Positions 24,346-37,800 of a DNA stretch of 64,000 nucleotides are shown here, one piece after another. The notes under the pieces are model-generated. The model searched no databases. It saw nothing but the letters and a program-made list of their open reading frames with translations, and was not told the origin of the DNA. The stretch spans positions 20,448,194 through 20,512,193 of the forward strand of contig CM038703.1 of NCBI GenBank assembly GCA_021613375.1. The letters are read 5' to 3'. Position 1 is the stretch's first letter. Each line of letters starts with the position of its first letter. Made by a program: the position numbers and the translations under genes. The DNA comes from Megaleporinus macrocephalus (lineage: Eukaryota; Chordata; Actinopteri; Characiformes; Anostomidae).

Positions 24346-24879
24346 TGAGGATACAATCACCTGAAATTGTGTGTTTGATCCCTGGAGACCGTTTTGCCCA
24401 AGAAACCATCCTCAACACAGTGCTTGGAGACAAAATACACTTGCATTCTACCCCAAGGCAGTTCAACTTAGCTTCAACTGCTTGAAACCTTTCGAGTGTT
24501 TGAACTGTTTGCATTACATATGCCATGAACTGACTTCATATTGGCTCCCAATAAGCAGATATTGACTCTGACTCTGGATCGTATCGCTTACTATGATTGG
24601 ATCTACCTTGCAAAGTGTGTTATATGCTTGGTCTCTGCATGCTGAAATATACCACCGTAGTTGAGGTCACTTCTTGAATCTTGGTGCAACTGAGAAATGA
24701 CTTTGAGCAATGACTCAGTTCCAAAGTCCATGTCCCAGAGGATCTGGGCAAGGCTAAGGCCCGTGCTTCTGTGTACACACGGAGAAATAATGAAGTCCAA
24801 AGTGGTTGAGCAGGGCCTTCGACAACATAGCCTTACTCTCCCGGCATATCTGACACCCCTCTGAACCTATGTGCAATAT
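24346..24879. other. Noncoding DNA, unidentified
   Basis: Contains a small minus frame (24284-24526) with no recognisable domain. The sequence could be an old repeat, but I cannot name one. Confidence 0.35.
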
Positions 24880-25450
24880 TAAAGCCTGTGTCTTGAACTG
24901 ACAAATACGCATATGAATTCCACACTTGGATAACGATATCTACTCACAATTGGAGGATTCTTCCTTTGCTTCGTTTTCCCTCTCTCTCTCTCTGGCAAAG
25001 GCTGAGAGGAACCCAATTAACCCGAGTTAGAAACAGAGCAACACTTCTCTCAATGCCCTTCTCCAACACTCAGGAGATCAGTCTTTACTATTAGACTGAA
25101 CACACCAGGATGCCTCACTCTTTTCTAATTGAAACCTTTGGGACTGGCTTTTTAAGCTTTGAGGGGGGAAAACATGTATAACTTTGAGCTTCTAAAGTCA
25201 AGACGCTTTCGTTCTGCGTGAAGGACCAGTGCAGAAGGGGCCATTTCCTTTCTCCTTAAGGAGGGTGAACTGCGAGAGGAGCCGAGGATACTTGTTTAAC
25301 ATGTCTTCATTAAAGAATAGGCTTTTTTGGTTTTGAACCTAATCGTGAGGCATTGTGTTGGTGGCAAACTGTCGCTCACCCTAGACCCTCATTTTGATAA
25401 TTGGCTGCATATTGAGAAATTAACTGCAACACTCTGCCAGCAAAGCTAGA
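24880..25450. promoter_or_regulatory. Candidate conserved noncoding block
   Basis: Complex sequence with CCCAATTAACCCGAG near 25012, CTAATTGAAACC near 25125 and TTTTGATAATTGGCTGC near 25391. Includes a short CTCTCT run near 24980. Regulatory role is inferred from composition. Confidence 0.35.
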
Positions 25451-26406
25451 GTGGGATTTGTCCAAGCAACGTTGGAGATCAGAGGAAAAAAATACCTAGA
25501 AAGCTACAAAATACATATCTTAAGATCTTAAGAAGCACAACAACACTATCTGTATCTTTCTCTGCTCAGAACTCCTGTATTTATTTTAATATATGTGGAC
25601 TAAAAGGTGTCATCCATACCAGAAATGTAACAGTACTTTATTAGAAGGTCTCCGTCATAGGGAAGTCATAATGTATGCATAAGCATTTAATAACATTGCT
25701 ATAACACTTGAACGTTTATAAACAACTTATGCCAGCAAACAAGGGCACATTAAAAGTTCTATAAAGTGCATGACCCTGTGTTGAACATGAAGGCCTTTAA
25801 TCTGAAATTTCTGACATTTATAATATTTTTGAAACATTATTCAAAGTAATGAACCTTATAAGGCAAAAGCCTAGTTAAGAACATCATATGTTAGTTCATT
25901 ACACAGTTCTAGTCTACAGACTGTAACATTTTAAACATATTTAATTGGGCAGTATTTATTTATTCATAAATTTATTCATAGCATTTATTTATTCATAAAA
26001 AGTAACATTCACATAAAAATACAATATCAATATAATCAGTAGTTGATATCCTGTGCCTAGTTTGGCTTATCAGTGCTTTAATAAATACACAGAATGTTTG
26101 GGAGCATCAAGAAAACAATATATATTTTTTTAAATAGAAAACTCTTGGTGTGTTTAGTTGCATGTATTTCAAAGTTATATGGTGTTTTAACAAGCACAAA
26201 GAAAAAAAAGGTTTTAAACAACCTGCTTAGGTGCCTAGGGCTTTTGCACAGTATTCTATTCCAACTGAATTACACAACACACTTCTGTTAAAGAGAGCTA
26301 AGAAGCTACATTTCACAATTTCATTTCGTAATTCACAATGAGCCCCCCTCCCACATTAATAGCTGTACATGTGCCTTTGTTGACAAGCTGAGGGATAAAC
26401 AAACTG
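25451..26406. other. Noncoding AT-rich DNA
   Basis: AT-rich, with TTATTTATTCATAAA words repeated near 25955-26000. Nothing recognised. Confidence 0.5.
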
Positions 26407-26558
26407 ACTCCCCTTCATGTGCATGCACATCACACATGCCTATGGATGCCACGGACTACACTCGCAATTTCAGTTGTTTCTATGTGTAAATAACAAAAAA
26501 TGCGCTTGTAAGCTGTGTCTCCTGTATGCCTGCATGACGTGTGCACATGAAGGGGAGT
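26407..26558. repeat. Inverted repeat with 17-base perfect arms
   Basis: ACTCCCCTTCATGTGCA at 26407-26423 is the exact inverse of the sequence at 26542-26558. The loop is 118 bases, and partial complementarity continues inside the arms. The arrangement resembles a small fold-back element. It has no coding content and no identified family. Confidence 0.8.
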
Positions 26559-28139
26559 TGGATTCTACCAGGGAATAAAAATCATTTAGAACAACACCGG
26601 CAAAAACAACATCAGAAGAGAAAGAAACATGTTGACTTACAAGGTAGAGTTACATTTATTTACAAGAGGTCATAAACTTTCAAGGCTTATTTGGTGTCAG
26701 ATTTGTTGTGACATGAATTTATTACAAGCCTGAAGTCTTAAACATATATGCATACTCATACTTAACCCTTAAAACACTAGGCTAATTGTGTGTATTTACA
26801 TGAGACGACCACACATGCCATATGTTGTTATTTTCAGGAGACACTTGTCTACTTAGATATGCCATTATTTGAAAAGCTAACAGAATTTCCATATCTTCAT
26901 GAATTTTGGCAACGATAATTTGAGTTTAGGAGAATAACAGTGTTCATCGAACTGATATATGGCATGATATACGTTCCCTTAATTCCCTTAAATGATGCTT
27001 CGTGGCAGTGTTATAAAAAAAGCTAATTCTATTCAGTATTTTTCAACCATACAGTAATGGATTGCACGTTGGATTACATTACCAACATTTATATAACATA
27101 TTACACCTGTCAACCTTCCCAGTTTGGTAAAGCATTCTGAACAGTCACTGAATGTATGGCTCATACCAAGATATGAAAATGATTTTAGTTACAAAAGTAC
27201 TGAAATTAAAATGCTTTAATTTACTTTCATATCTCTATGCAAAATGCCTCCTGGTTGCTGAGAGGTCTCACGTTGGCTGGCTGCTCCAGAGTTGGCTGGT
27301 TGCTGCCATACAGAGTAATTTTTGCTTCAGTGCTGAATCACTAGACAGTTAAGAAGGTTGTTGTTTTCTGAGCAAAGCAGGCTTTAAATGGACCTTTTCT
27401 TAAATCCACTTTTTTGGACAGCATAATTTTTATTTTTAACATCTGAGGGGGGGTCCAGGTGGGTAATTAGGGGGTCCTGTATCCCCCTAATGTGTTATGT
27501 GAGTTTATACATATTACACCTGCACAAAACATGCATTTAAAATGTGTAGGTCGTAAGTAGGAAGTCACAGCTGGACATCACATGGTCTTGCTATATAGAA
27601 ATGTCTGACTAACTGTGTGGAGAATATTCAGATCACTGATTAAACTGCCAGTCCAGTGAACAGGCACTTTTGTTCCTATTACTACAGGCTAAAACATGGA
27701 ATGTCCTCAACTGACCAAGGCTAATGCTTAAGCAGAATCCCAGTGAGCATTTATTTCACTTAGTGAAGAAGACTGGAGGTAAAAAGCCTGTGAAACTAGC
27801 AGCAAATGAACATAGCAGTGTTTCAGGGCTGAGGAAGCAGTGCAGATACTCGGAATCTGCTCATGACTGTGGGTTGCAAGCCTCAGGCATTCATAGATTG
27901 CAAATTTGCGAAGTACTAAACATTTGTATTTCACAGAAGAGTTTTTCTTTGTTCTAGGGCTGCGATTGTTATATGGCTCACCCAATATAACTTTACATAT
28001 CTGCTCCTTAACCTGTTCTTCTTTTATTTCTAACTCAGAAGTTCAGAGCCAAAGCAACAAAAACTACGGCCAATCACTTACAGACTACAGTACTGCATAC
28101 TTACTCTCCAGTGCAATGTCCACTGCATAGTTACAGTAA
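26559..28139. other. Noncoding AT-rich DNA
   Basis: A G-rich tract (GAGGGGGGGTCCAGG) sits near 27445. Frames at 27724-27985 overlap on both strands and are not gene-like. Nothing else recognised. Confidence 0.45.
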
Positions 28140-29130
28140 ATAAGGGGTTTTGTTTACAGGAAACTTGGATTAAGGACTGCGGCCATATTAAAGCACTTGC
28201 AAATTTTTTTGTACGTTTTCATGGACTGATGGCACGACTCATTAAGAGTACAGCACGCTTTAAAGAACGACCCACACAAATCCTATAAGACACTGGGGGA
28301 TTAAGAGAAAGAACATTTGTCAAATTAAGTGAAACCTGTGGTATTGATTCCTCCTAAACCAAGGTAAATGAAAGAGAATTAATTAAAGTGGATTAATGGA
28401 TAAACGAGGGCACGGCAGAGGCATTTCCTGGGGAGCTTTTAATGACCCGCAGGGTGGATGAAAGGCCCCCTTTTTTCGCCACACTTTATTTGTTCCTCGC
28501 GGATAACGCCCCACAACAAGGCTCCTCATTTTCCATGGGTGAGATGAGCTTCGTGGGAGGGCAATATGGAAAGCAATGCGGAGTCGCCTAACGACTTGCT
28601 GCTTTAAATTCAGGTCAAGTGTTGTGGGTGAAGGGAGTGTAATTTGGTAAAGCTTTAATTGCGCCTCGCCTCTGATGGGGGTCATTTGTCCGGTGGCGGT
28701 GGATTACTAGTCCTACTGTTTGTGATTAAGCGTACAAAAAGCGACGAGATTCCGCTCGGCACGCACCGACTTGCTCCCAGCGCAGGCCTCCTGAGAGGAA
28801 ACAGCTGTTCTGTCCTTCTGTCTTCAGGAGGAAGAGGCAGCTCCTCGTCCCTTAGCACATTTCCGTCTGTCACCTGAGCTTGCGCAAACGATCTTTTAAA
28901 AGGCGGCGTTCCGGGCCCAGAGTCAAGCCATTGTTGACTTTTCCTGACAGAAGCGGCATATGTAAAGGTAACGAGAGAGCACAGATGTGGGTTTAATAAT
29001 AAATTGCATGGTTTGCCATGACCGGTTGTAAGCCAGCAGTGACAGCGCAAACCAGGAGGTCCAAACTGTGTTTTATTGAATGTACCATCCCCACCTTCCC
29101 CACCGGGCAGGACATGTAGCATAAATGATT
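28140..29130. promoter_or_regulatory. Candidate conserved noncoding block (strong)
   Basis: The clearest block of this kind. It shows high complexity, raised GC and paired homeodomain-like sites: GAATTAATTAAAG at 28376-28388 followed by GGATTAATGG from 28390, a K50-type GGATTA core. The longest open frame in the window (146 codons, minus, 28682-29122) lies here, but it is overlapped by open frames on the other strand, has no recognisable domain and no splice context. I read the block as conserved regulatory DNA. Confidence 0.48.
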
Positions 29131-29679
29131 GCAGGAGATTTTAGCGTAAAACACCAATACTACCCAATAAAAATGTCAAACGAAGGAAGCCGTGGGACGA
29201 ACCCTTGGAAGAAAAACAATATGTGCCCCAGTTTTAAAAGGGATAGGAGTTTCCACAAATCACTCCCCAATGTGCGGAAAAGGGAAAAAAAAAATCAATG
29301 ACGAGTTCTGCAAATTGAGTTTGCTGCCCACTACACAAACATCAAGCTTGGGTTCTGCAGGACCATCAGAACTAAATCAACTTGTCAACTTGTTCTTTAT
29401 CATGGCAGAATTCTGACCTTGGAGTGTTTGGGAAATTCACTCTAATCATCACTACCATAGACTCGGCTTTGAAAAAGCTACCACAAAGTAGTCAATGACT
29501 TTAGTAGTCAATCCTGCCAGGAGCAAAACTACCTCCCTGCTAAGAAAGCAAAAATATTAGCTTTCGTGAATACACTTTTTATTATTAGTCAGTGACCAAG
29601 AAAGGCCACGCTGGTGAGGAATAGCACAGACCACCATATTGGTTCTTATCCAACCCAAAAATGATATTAGAGGTAGCGG
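29131..29679. other. Noncoding DNA
   Basis: Nothing recognised. Confidence 0.4.
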
Positions 29680-30310
29680 AGAGGAGAAAATCATGTTGTT
29701 GAGGGAATTAAGCAGCTGGAGGCTCTAAAGATTAACTTTTATCTTTGGCAATGAGATACATGGTTCCAAGGCATCCCTTTTCCACATCCATCTCCTGAAT
29801 TGCAGGGTGTTCCCCCACAGCTTTGTTGCATTTCCATAAATTCGCTGTTCATTTGCGCTTGCCGCTCCTGACGAAGACCCCTTGGACAGCTCCGCTTAAA
29901 CTGCTCATTATTTATTCGATCTCGTTGGGGTGATTTAAGGCCTGCGCTGGCCAGTAATTAAGCTGTTGTCGGAGAGGCGCCGCATACCCTGTATTGGCCC
30001 TTATTGATTTACAGTAGATTACCATCTTGAAGGGAGGGGCAGGAGACAGCAGGCTGGTGATTTACACTAATATCCTCTTTCCCATTTCCACTGCCCATAG
30101 TGTCAGCCAGCCACGGCCAAGCCTCCAGAAAGTGACCTCCCGCTTGCGTGACACTCAGCCTTTATTGCTACACACCGAGGAGTCGCTCATGATGCCGTTC
30201 ACATATCAATGTGTTGCAGCCTTCCATTTGCATAACTCATTTCCAGGAACGTGGTGGACTGTGGCATGCGTTTGACAGAATGGCAACGAAAGAGAGAGGC
30301 AGCCTCTACC
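29680..30310. promoter_or_regulatory. Candidate conserved noncoding block (strong)
   Basis: Complex sequence with GCCAGTAATTAAGCTG around 29950 (TAATTA at 29955-29960), CATTATTTATTCGATC near 29906 and CTTATTGATTTACAG near 30000. The sudden change from the AT-rich flanks and the homeodomain-type cores suggest an enhancer. Not tested for conservation. Confidence 0.45.
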
Positions 30311-30649
30311 TGACAAAATAATATTACGACGGATGAGGCAACTACACAGGGGCAAAGTCAAGTGTCATTTAACTACGAACAATAACAAGTTCTCTCTCAG
30401 TCCCGACCTCTAAGTGAATACATTTAGGATTGAACGTATTCCAGAGCATGAGGTTAGGGAGGGGTGGGACAGGGCTGGCGAAGCTTACCAATGCTTTATT
30501 AGAAATTACACAGCAGTGTGCTTTATGAGCTATTAGCTGCTTTATGTTGCAGCTTTGCAATAATTTTACCTTATTTTGCCACATAATTATCATGCCCATG
30601 TTTCTCCCAAAAGCATTTTCCAAATGTGGGGAAGCCATTTTGAGCTCTG
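30311..30649. other. Noncoding DNA
   Basis: Continuous with the neighbouring blocks but less distinctive. An 89-codon minus frame at 30369-30638 has no recognisable features. Confidence 0.4.
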
Positions 30650-31220
30650 TGCATGAGTGCCTATGTGTACGTGTCTATTCTCGTTCCCTGGCTCGCCAGT
30701 AGCAGTGCTCTGTGTACCATGCAGGTCGTAATGGCCTGGCGCTCAGGAAGCCACTGTATGAAGATGTCAATACATTGATACGATGAAAAAAAAAAAAAAA
30801 CAAAGTTGGGCGTGAGGCTTGGCTAGCTGGCATTCCACGAAGTCTGCCTTTTTTGTTCCTGATTCCTGCTCCTCTAAGGTATTTTGCATTGAGTCCAGGC
30901 CCTGGTCCCTGAGCTCAGTCGCCTGCCAAAAACACTGTTTGCACCAAGTTTCATGCACATGGTCGGCTGCACCCTGCCTAGCACAGCCTGCTCTGGGGTA
31001 GCTCACTGCTTTTTTATGTGCCCAGTATCTATCCCCTCCATCCCTGTTAATGTGGTCTCGGTCCAAGACGTTTTTATTTGCTCAGACGGAGTCTTGGAGG
31101 CGTCGAAGCTAGCACGGCGGAATCTGATGGGAGGGGCGGCCCGATGCCTCGTTTCTCCTGAGGCTTTCCAGGCCGATGCTGTTTGTGTCTTCCTGTTGGC
31201 TGCCTTTGCCTGATTCTTTT
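30650..31220. promoter_or_regulatory. Candidate conserved noncoding block
   Basis: A GC-richer block with overlapping open frames on both strands (30767-31066 minus, 30819-31213 plus), none resembling a known protein. Includes a poly-A tract at 30785-30800. Probably regulatory or simply GC-rich DNA. Confidence 0.33.
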
Positions 31221-32517
31221 CAAGCTGTTCTTAGGCATTAAGACTTTAAAACCCTATTCCTACAACAAGTTTCCTGAGACAAATAGGCATATTTTCCAGA
31301 GTTCGGCTACAGCACGGTGACACTAATATCCCTCAAAATGTTACAAATGGTTGGATTTATTATGTCTCGAACTAACACAGACAAAGATGGTTTGCAGTGT
31401 TTTAGGTTTTTCTTGTGTCATACTTTATTTAGTGCAACCTGGGCAGACAATAGCCGTATGCATATGGTCTTTTACACACAATGACATCAGCTACATCTTT
31501 TCTAGCTTTTTTTATAACTCTTCATTATCAAGCATGCCACCTTAGAGCAGAGATTCCCAACCTGTTCTAAACTCGGTGCCCACAAAGGCTTCCACAGCCC
31601 ACAAGGTTTTATCTGATCAGATCAGTAAAGTGAAGAAGTGAAGTTGTGAAAGGAGGTCAGGCTCAGGTCAGTAGATTAAATGCATATTTGTCTGGCCTCC
31701 AATTGATAGCATAATTTGTTTGGCTTCAAAGTGAAAAAAGACCTTTCCTTCTTTCTTGAAAAGGTGAAGCGTGAAATATATTTTTCAGGATTTTTAGTAA
31801 AAAGGCAACACTGTTTCATTCCTGCTCTTTTTTGATACTTACAAACTTAGAACTGTAACATAATTTGTTTACCTCCTGCTTTCGTACAGATGCTATTAGA
31901 ATTTCCAAAATCAGCTGTTTGTGAAAGCTCTGAATGAGGTGGTAAAACCCTCTGCGTTCCTTTTACTTTCCCAAAATGAAAAGAAGCCCACGCAGTGTCA
32001 TCATTTGCCTATTTTGTGAAGAGCAGAGCATACCTCTCTCATCCGAAGACATTCTGCCCATTTGGTTTTGTCACAGTGCAATATGGTTCAGTACTCACTG
32101 CTTTCTTTGTTTCTTTTTATACTTGGTTTTCTTGCTTTTTAATGTCTCGTTGTTTCACTTTTAGCTGATCTAGTATCGGGATCTTTCTTTTTTAAATGAT
32201 CCTGTTTGTAACAGTTTATCTGAGATGGATACATTTCAAGTAAACGAGAAGAGATTTTTTTGGGGATCTACAGACACTCAAGAGCACAAAGATGCAAACA
32301 GTTCTGTGGTTCACGTCATGAATCTGACCTAGACACTTGGCAAGATATTGATGAATGAGGCCCATTGTCACCTGCATACTTATACCATGAATGTAGGACT
32401 AAATTTAAAAAAAATGAATGAAAAATCAGAAAACACATCCATTGAAAAACATCAAAATAACACACGCTCTTTCTAATACAATACAGTACCACGCATTGAC
32501 CATTCGTGCTCGCACAC
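31221..32517. other. Noncoding AT-rich DNA
   Basis: Around 31546-31640 there is a stretch (GAGATTCCCAACCTG, CGGTGCCCACAAAGG) that resembles ends of small hAT-type fish repeats, but it is too short to call. The rest is unremarkable. Confidence 0.4.
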
Positions 32518-32745
32518 AAAGGAATTTGACCTCCACAGGGGAACACCCACATACACACACACTAGGAGGCAGTCAGCACACTTACCCGGGGCAACCCTAT
32601 CAATTGCACCCACAGAGCAGCTAGGGGTTAGATGCCTTGCTCAAGGGCACTTCAGTCATATGCTGTCAGTTCAGGGGATCAAACTGGCAACCTTCCAATT
32701 GCAAGTCCTGTTTCCTGATCTCCAGCCCACTACTGCTCCTTATAT
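32518..32745 (-). mobile_element. tRNA-derived SINE, minus strand
   Basis: In reverse this reads GGTTGCCAGTTTGATCCCC, with a B-box-like AGTTTGATCCC at 32675-32685. It is followed by GAAGTGCCCTTGAGCAAG and ends near GGAGGTCAAATTCC. It belongs to the same family as the SINE at 16573-16815. CA-rich sequence near 32550 is part of the variable GT/CA region of this SINE. Confidence 0.8.
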
Positions 32746-33479
32746 AGACTTATATAAAAATATAAATATATTTAACTATTTAGCAAATTATTCCAGGTGA
32801 GGATAAAGCCATTAAGTATCGGTAATTCATGTACATTAAACTGAAGTGGAATAGGATTTTTATGTGTTTTCTTGTTAGAAAATAGAGCAGCATTGGTGGT
32901 CACCAGCAAAACCAGCATATGTTTTGTTTTGGATTCTGACCATGCCGGTGGGAACAGGTAATCCAGCACCAGACCAGCATAAACCAGAACAAACTAGCTG
33001 GTATTTTCATTTACTATTATCATGTTCAGAATCAGCACTTTTGCCAATGTAACACTAACCAAGTCAGCAGCTATAATGCTTATATGCCAGCAGCTAGACG
33101 GCCTTTTCTCATATTTTGGCACTCTCAAAAAAGTTTAAACCTAATTCTGAATAACGGCTAACATTTGTGTGTGTGTGCATGTGTGTGTTCGAACAGAATT
33201 AATCATGCTATCATGCTAATAACAGTCTGTCTATTCTAAGACAATCCTATCTATAAACCAGTTAAATCAGTCTTTATGAATTTATTCATGATGCAGCATT
33301 ATAAAATGTATACGTTCAAACCTCAGTCCTACTTTACTTAGAAATAATAAACAAATGTGGCATCAATTGAAAGTTTAGACTCCACACATTATATGCAGTT
33401 GTTTCAATGAGCTATGACAGAGAAAGAATTGATATTGAATGCTTTTGTTGTTTGCAGGTAATGACTGTGACTTCTAAGG
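32746..33479. other. Noncoding AT-rich DNA
   Basis: A short GTGTGTGTG run lies at 33169-33189. Nothing else recognised. Confidence 0.5.
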
Positions 33480-33940
33480 GTTAATAGCTGCCGTGAACGA
33501 GGGCCGTAACAATGTGTTGTGGAGGCAATCTCTCAGGGCACGCTTTCTCCATTACCGCACATTCTCAAGTGTTTCCCTGAGAAAGAATTCTACCTACCGT
33601 ACTCTAATAGCTTTCAGACAGACGTTTTCGAAGGCCCGGCTGAATGTGAGCTGCTCCTATGGCCAGGCAGCATTTAGCTTTATCCATGCTAGCAGACAAG
33701 TGTAGCGGATAGTGTGTGATAGCTGGCAGGGTGTCTATGAGGCTTGAGTGGATATGCATCTCATTCCGCCATATGGCTTTTCAGACTCTTTCCTTTCACT
33801 CCCTGGCAAATCCATCACAGAGCACAATCCAGTAAATACTGTTCCCACTCTGCCTGCCACACTTTTTCAACAGGTAACCCTCGGGGAATTGTCTTCAGAT
33901 TTGTGTCAATCATTCGTTCTGCCTAAGCTCACCGTTTAAT
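33480..33940. promoter_or_regulatory. Candidate conserved noncoding block
   Basis: A complex block with several overlapping short frames, none protein-like. Contains GGATATGCATCTCATTCC near 33749. Regulatory role inferred from composition only. Confidence 0.33.
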
Positions 33941-34489
33941 CCTAACTCCTCATGACACCAAAATCCATTCCTCGGAATCTCTTCATGAGTCCCCCAATAT
34001 AGTTGGACTTGGTCCCCTTTCTGTAGTAGATGGTGTGAAACATTTGGACAAAGAACTTTTTTTTTTGCTGCCAGGATTAAAAAAACCCAACAATTTTTGT
34101 GGTGTCTTGCTTTTACTGAGGAACGCAAGCCAAGTATGTACGAAAGCAATTATAACAAACTTGGCAGATAATCAATAAATTATGGCCATTATTTCTATAC
34201 TTTTATGACTAGTGTTTGGTTCCTGCTCAGAGACCTTTCTCCATCACTCAATTAAGTTTAAGATATTTTTAAGGCAATTACTGGAGACTACAAAGGCAGA
34301 ATTCTTATTTCATGTAGGCCAATTAAGTTTAAGTAATATCTGCCAACAGTTAGAAGTTTAATTGATTATTTTTAAGTAAAAACTGTGAACAGGGTCCCCT
34401 CTACCTCGTCTTTTCCCAGGAAACTTGAGTTGCCTACAATAGTTTCAGTAAATGCTGTTAATAATGCCAGCATGCTTATTTGAAAGGTG
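33941..34489. other. Noncoding DNA
   Basis: CCAATTAAGTTTAAG-like words recur near 34250 and 34319. Nothing else recognised. Confidence 0.4.
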
Positions 34490-34830
34490 TTATTTAAGCA
34501 CATTTTAATTAAATTAGTCTTTTTTTATCACATATTCTCATCATTACGTGGGCATTTCATTTTGCCTTATTATTGAGGCGGTCCGCCGAAAGGTCAACAT
34601 AACAAATGTTTTGTCTGTGAAAAGCTAACAGGAACTTTATCCAGTTATTATAGGCAAAGCTGATTTCGAATTATGTGGCAGTCATGATGCATTTTCAGAG
34701 AGCGCACGCTGGTGAAGCGTTTCATGATCAGCTTTTTCCAGCCTTAGATGCTCATTAGATGTGAGACTGTGTCAGGCTGTGATTAATTATGCCACAACAT
34801 GTGACTTCTGTTAGTGTCAAGTTGATGTAT
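34490..34830. promoter_or_regulatory. Candidate conserved noncoding block
   Basis: Contains CATTTTAATTAAATTAG near 34501, GTGATTAATTATGCC near 34779, and GTGGCAGTCATGATGC near 34675. AT-rich but complex, with clustered homeodomain-type cores, a typical look for a vertebrate conserved element. No open frame of note. Confidence 0.4.
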
Positions 34831-37800
34831 ACTCTGTTTTTCTTCTGTAATGAACAAAGGAAGAGACAAATTTGCTCTCATTCACACATGAATTATGCCT
34901 TATCAACAGAATTCATACCTTTTTCTCTGTATGAACTGCCCACAGACAACTGTCTATGAATAGACATCTGAGTAGTTGATTATGGGTGGTATGCCAGAAG
35001 ACAGTAATCCTTATCATCAGTGTCATCAACTGCACAGCTGCTCCTTTGAATATTTATTTAACGTACAGTTTAAGATAGATACATATTTAACATATTTTTA
35101 ATAAAGCTGCTACAACTATGCCATTCAAATTATTCATATTCTTAACAGGCCTGCTTTGTAGTTGTTACAATACCACGCAGGCTGTACTTTCTTCACAAGG
35201 AGCAGCTATTTGCACTCAATTTACGTTTGTGTTCATCATGAAAAGAGTGGAAACCACTGAATCTCACAAATACATGTATGTTTGTATTTACACATTTCAT
35301 GTATAAGAAGTAAAATTATCCCTCTTAGTTATGCATCCCTCTAGTTAGACAAAGTAAACAGAATGTAAAGACATTCTCAAGAAATAATTTTCTCGGACTG
35401 CACTTTAGGCTGCGTTACCATAAAGTAATATAGTGGCAGGTAATGAAAAAGAAAGTTGTTATTTATGGCATTTGAAATTGAAAAGCTTTTTTTTATATCA
35501 GTATGTTTCTCTGAACATCACCCTCAGACAACACTGTAGCAGCCTATAAGAATAAATGTCTTAAAGAATGTAAGCATATTTCAGCAAACTTTACATCAAC
35601 ATTTAATCAAAAAGATTAGTAAATCATTGGCCCCTAGGCATTAACCAGACCGGGAGGATGCCCGCCTCCAGACTGCCCTGTCCCTTTTCCTCCATAACCA
35701 AAGACAAGGACCCTTGAATTCTGTCGTTCCAGCATAACACATGCAAAATATCAAAAAAGGTTCACATGTTTCTCCATCGTATATCCATTCTCAAATCCTC
35801 AAAATTCAGCTCTTTAAAATGCTCTTCAACAGCATGTCAAGTCATCTTAGATCCATTTAAGCTCGCTTTTAATCCAGCCCATTGGGGAAAACAAGACAGA
35901 CAGCAACATATACATTTGGAAACCTTGACTGATGTCCGTAACTCAGCATAAGTTACTTTAGCAGCCTTATTCAGCTGCAGCATTAACAATAGAAGGTAAG
36001 TCCTCTTCGGAGATTTAGCATTTAGTTAAACAATTAAAAAAATAAACTCTGCTGTTATAACCAGTAATTTGTTTTCCATATTGTATAATGACAGAAAAAG
36101 ATGTTCATACACAGCTTTTGTGGAGAGACATGACTTGTATGAACCATGTAACAAAAGCCACAAAAAGTAATTAATTCAGATGCCAGCTGGTGAAAAACAA
36201 TGTTAGACCAAGTAAAGGTAATTTATAAATATTGGAGAGTAATACTTTTCTCAGAGGTCACAATAGGTAGATGAGTTATTCTAATTATAATTGTTTATTT
36301 CAATCTTCATTTATATCATATGAGTCATGAGTTGTTTAACATCAAAGTTCATTGTAGTTCATTGTCAGGTTTGAAGTGACAGGGCTTTAAAAGGCCCTGA
36401 CCTTATAACACTGGCAAGGGTACCAAGCCTCAAAAAGTAAAAAAAAAGCAGAGAGAATGAGAGAGAGAGAGAAACAGTCTTATTCTGTTTCCATCAGCTG
36501 ACTCGTCCAGTCTCTGTGCTCATTTGTCTGATACACAGTGCAGATTGTCTGTCCACCTTTACTTCTGCCATTGTGGAGTAAATAAAGCAATGGTTTTAAA
36601 AATTGGTGCCTTGACCCCTGTGAAATGAAAGCGGTGCTCCGTGAGCAACACATAGCGCTTCCATTTTTCAATAGCCAGTCATCGGCCTGTCAGCCCAGGA
36701 ACTCCCCCAACATTACCAGCTATCACTCACTTGGCAATGAACTCAGTGTATACTACCATTTTTAGTTGCCCTTTAGACGTGCATAAACTCTTACACAGTT
36801 CGCCATGCAAATTATAACTGCTTACTGTGACTCCTGAATAATTCTTGTAGCCTTTTGCACTCTTAAAATGAATAAATGCACATATATCCATATATTCAGC
36901 CTACAACAGTTCAGCCTCGCCCTTTCACACTGAAGTTACAAGGAATGTTTCAGCCTGGATTGCTTTTCGAATTAACAATACGTAATACAGGACAGCCAAT
37001 AAGAACACAAAGAACTCACGTATATCAGCCATACAAGTGCAACAGGCTGTTAAATAATAAAAAGATTAAGTACAAAATTGTCAGGTGATAATGATGTGTC
37101 TGTTTTTGGTACATACAACCACACAAACATATTTGGAGCCTTTAATGGTGTAAGGTAGAAGGTGTTATCCTCACTGACCACTTTATTAATAACAGCATTT
37201 GTAAAATGTGAGTTATCATGAAAAATATATTTTTTTTTATTTAGTAATAGTGCTCAGATGCTGTTCTTCATCATCACAGACATTTGCATGCATTTTATTA
37301 ACCATGATAATAACTGAAATTACACAGTCAGCACAAAACACTCCATCACTCCATGATACTCTGATAATATGTAGCATTTATCTTGTCATCAAGTTTGACC
37401 ACAATTTCAGCACCATTTATTTCACAGACCTCAAAACTGCAGTGATCCACCTTTATAGTAAGGATGGTATGTTTTTCTTTATGGACTTCACTCTCTTTTA
37501 AATTGCTATTGGTGCTTTTCCACTGTGTGATATTGCTTGACTTGACACTGCTCTACTCACTTTGGGTGCCAGCTACTTCGTTTTCCAGATATAGTACCCC
37601 CTCAGTGCAGCTGCTTTTGTGCAATGCCACATGAAATTGCTGTGATGTGAAGGAGACAAATTTTGTTGGGAAGAAGCTGATGGCAGCAAGACAAAAGACA
37701 AAAAATTAGGAATGTTGAAAAATAGGAATGTTGGGGAAATACTACATCAGACTACTACTTCAGCTAAAAAGTAAAGAAATGTGCTTCATATGATCACAAA

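Noticed and set aside
24284..24526. 80-codon minus frame, considered as a transposase piece
   Set aside because: No match to any transposase motif I could name; its right part overlaps a LINE-like tail.
28682..29122. 146-codon minus-strand open frame, the longest in the window
   Set aside because: No recognisable domain, no splice context, and open frames on the opposite strand. It is best explained by low stop density in a GC-rich noncoding block.
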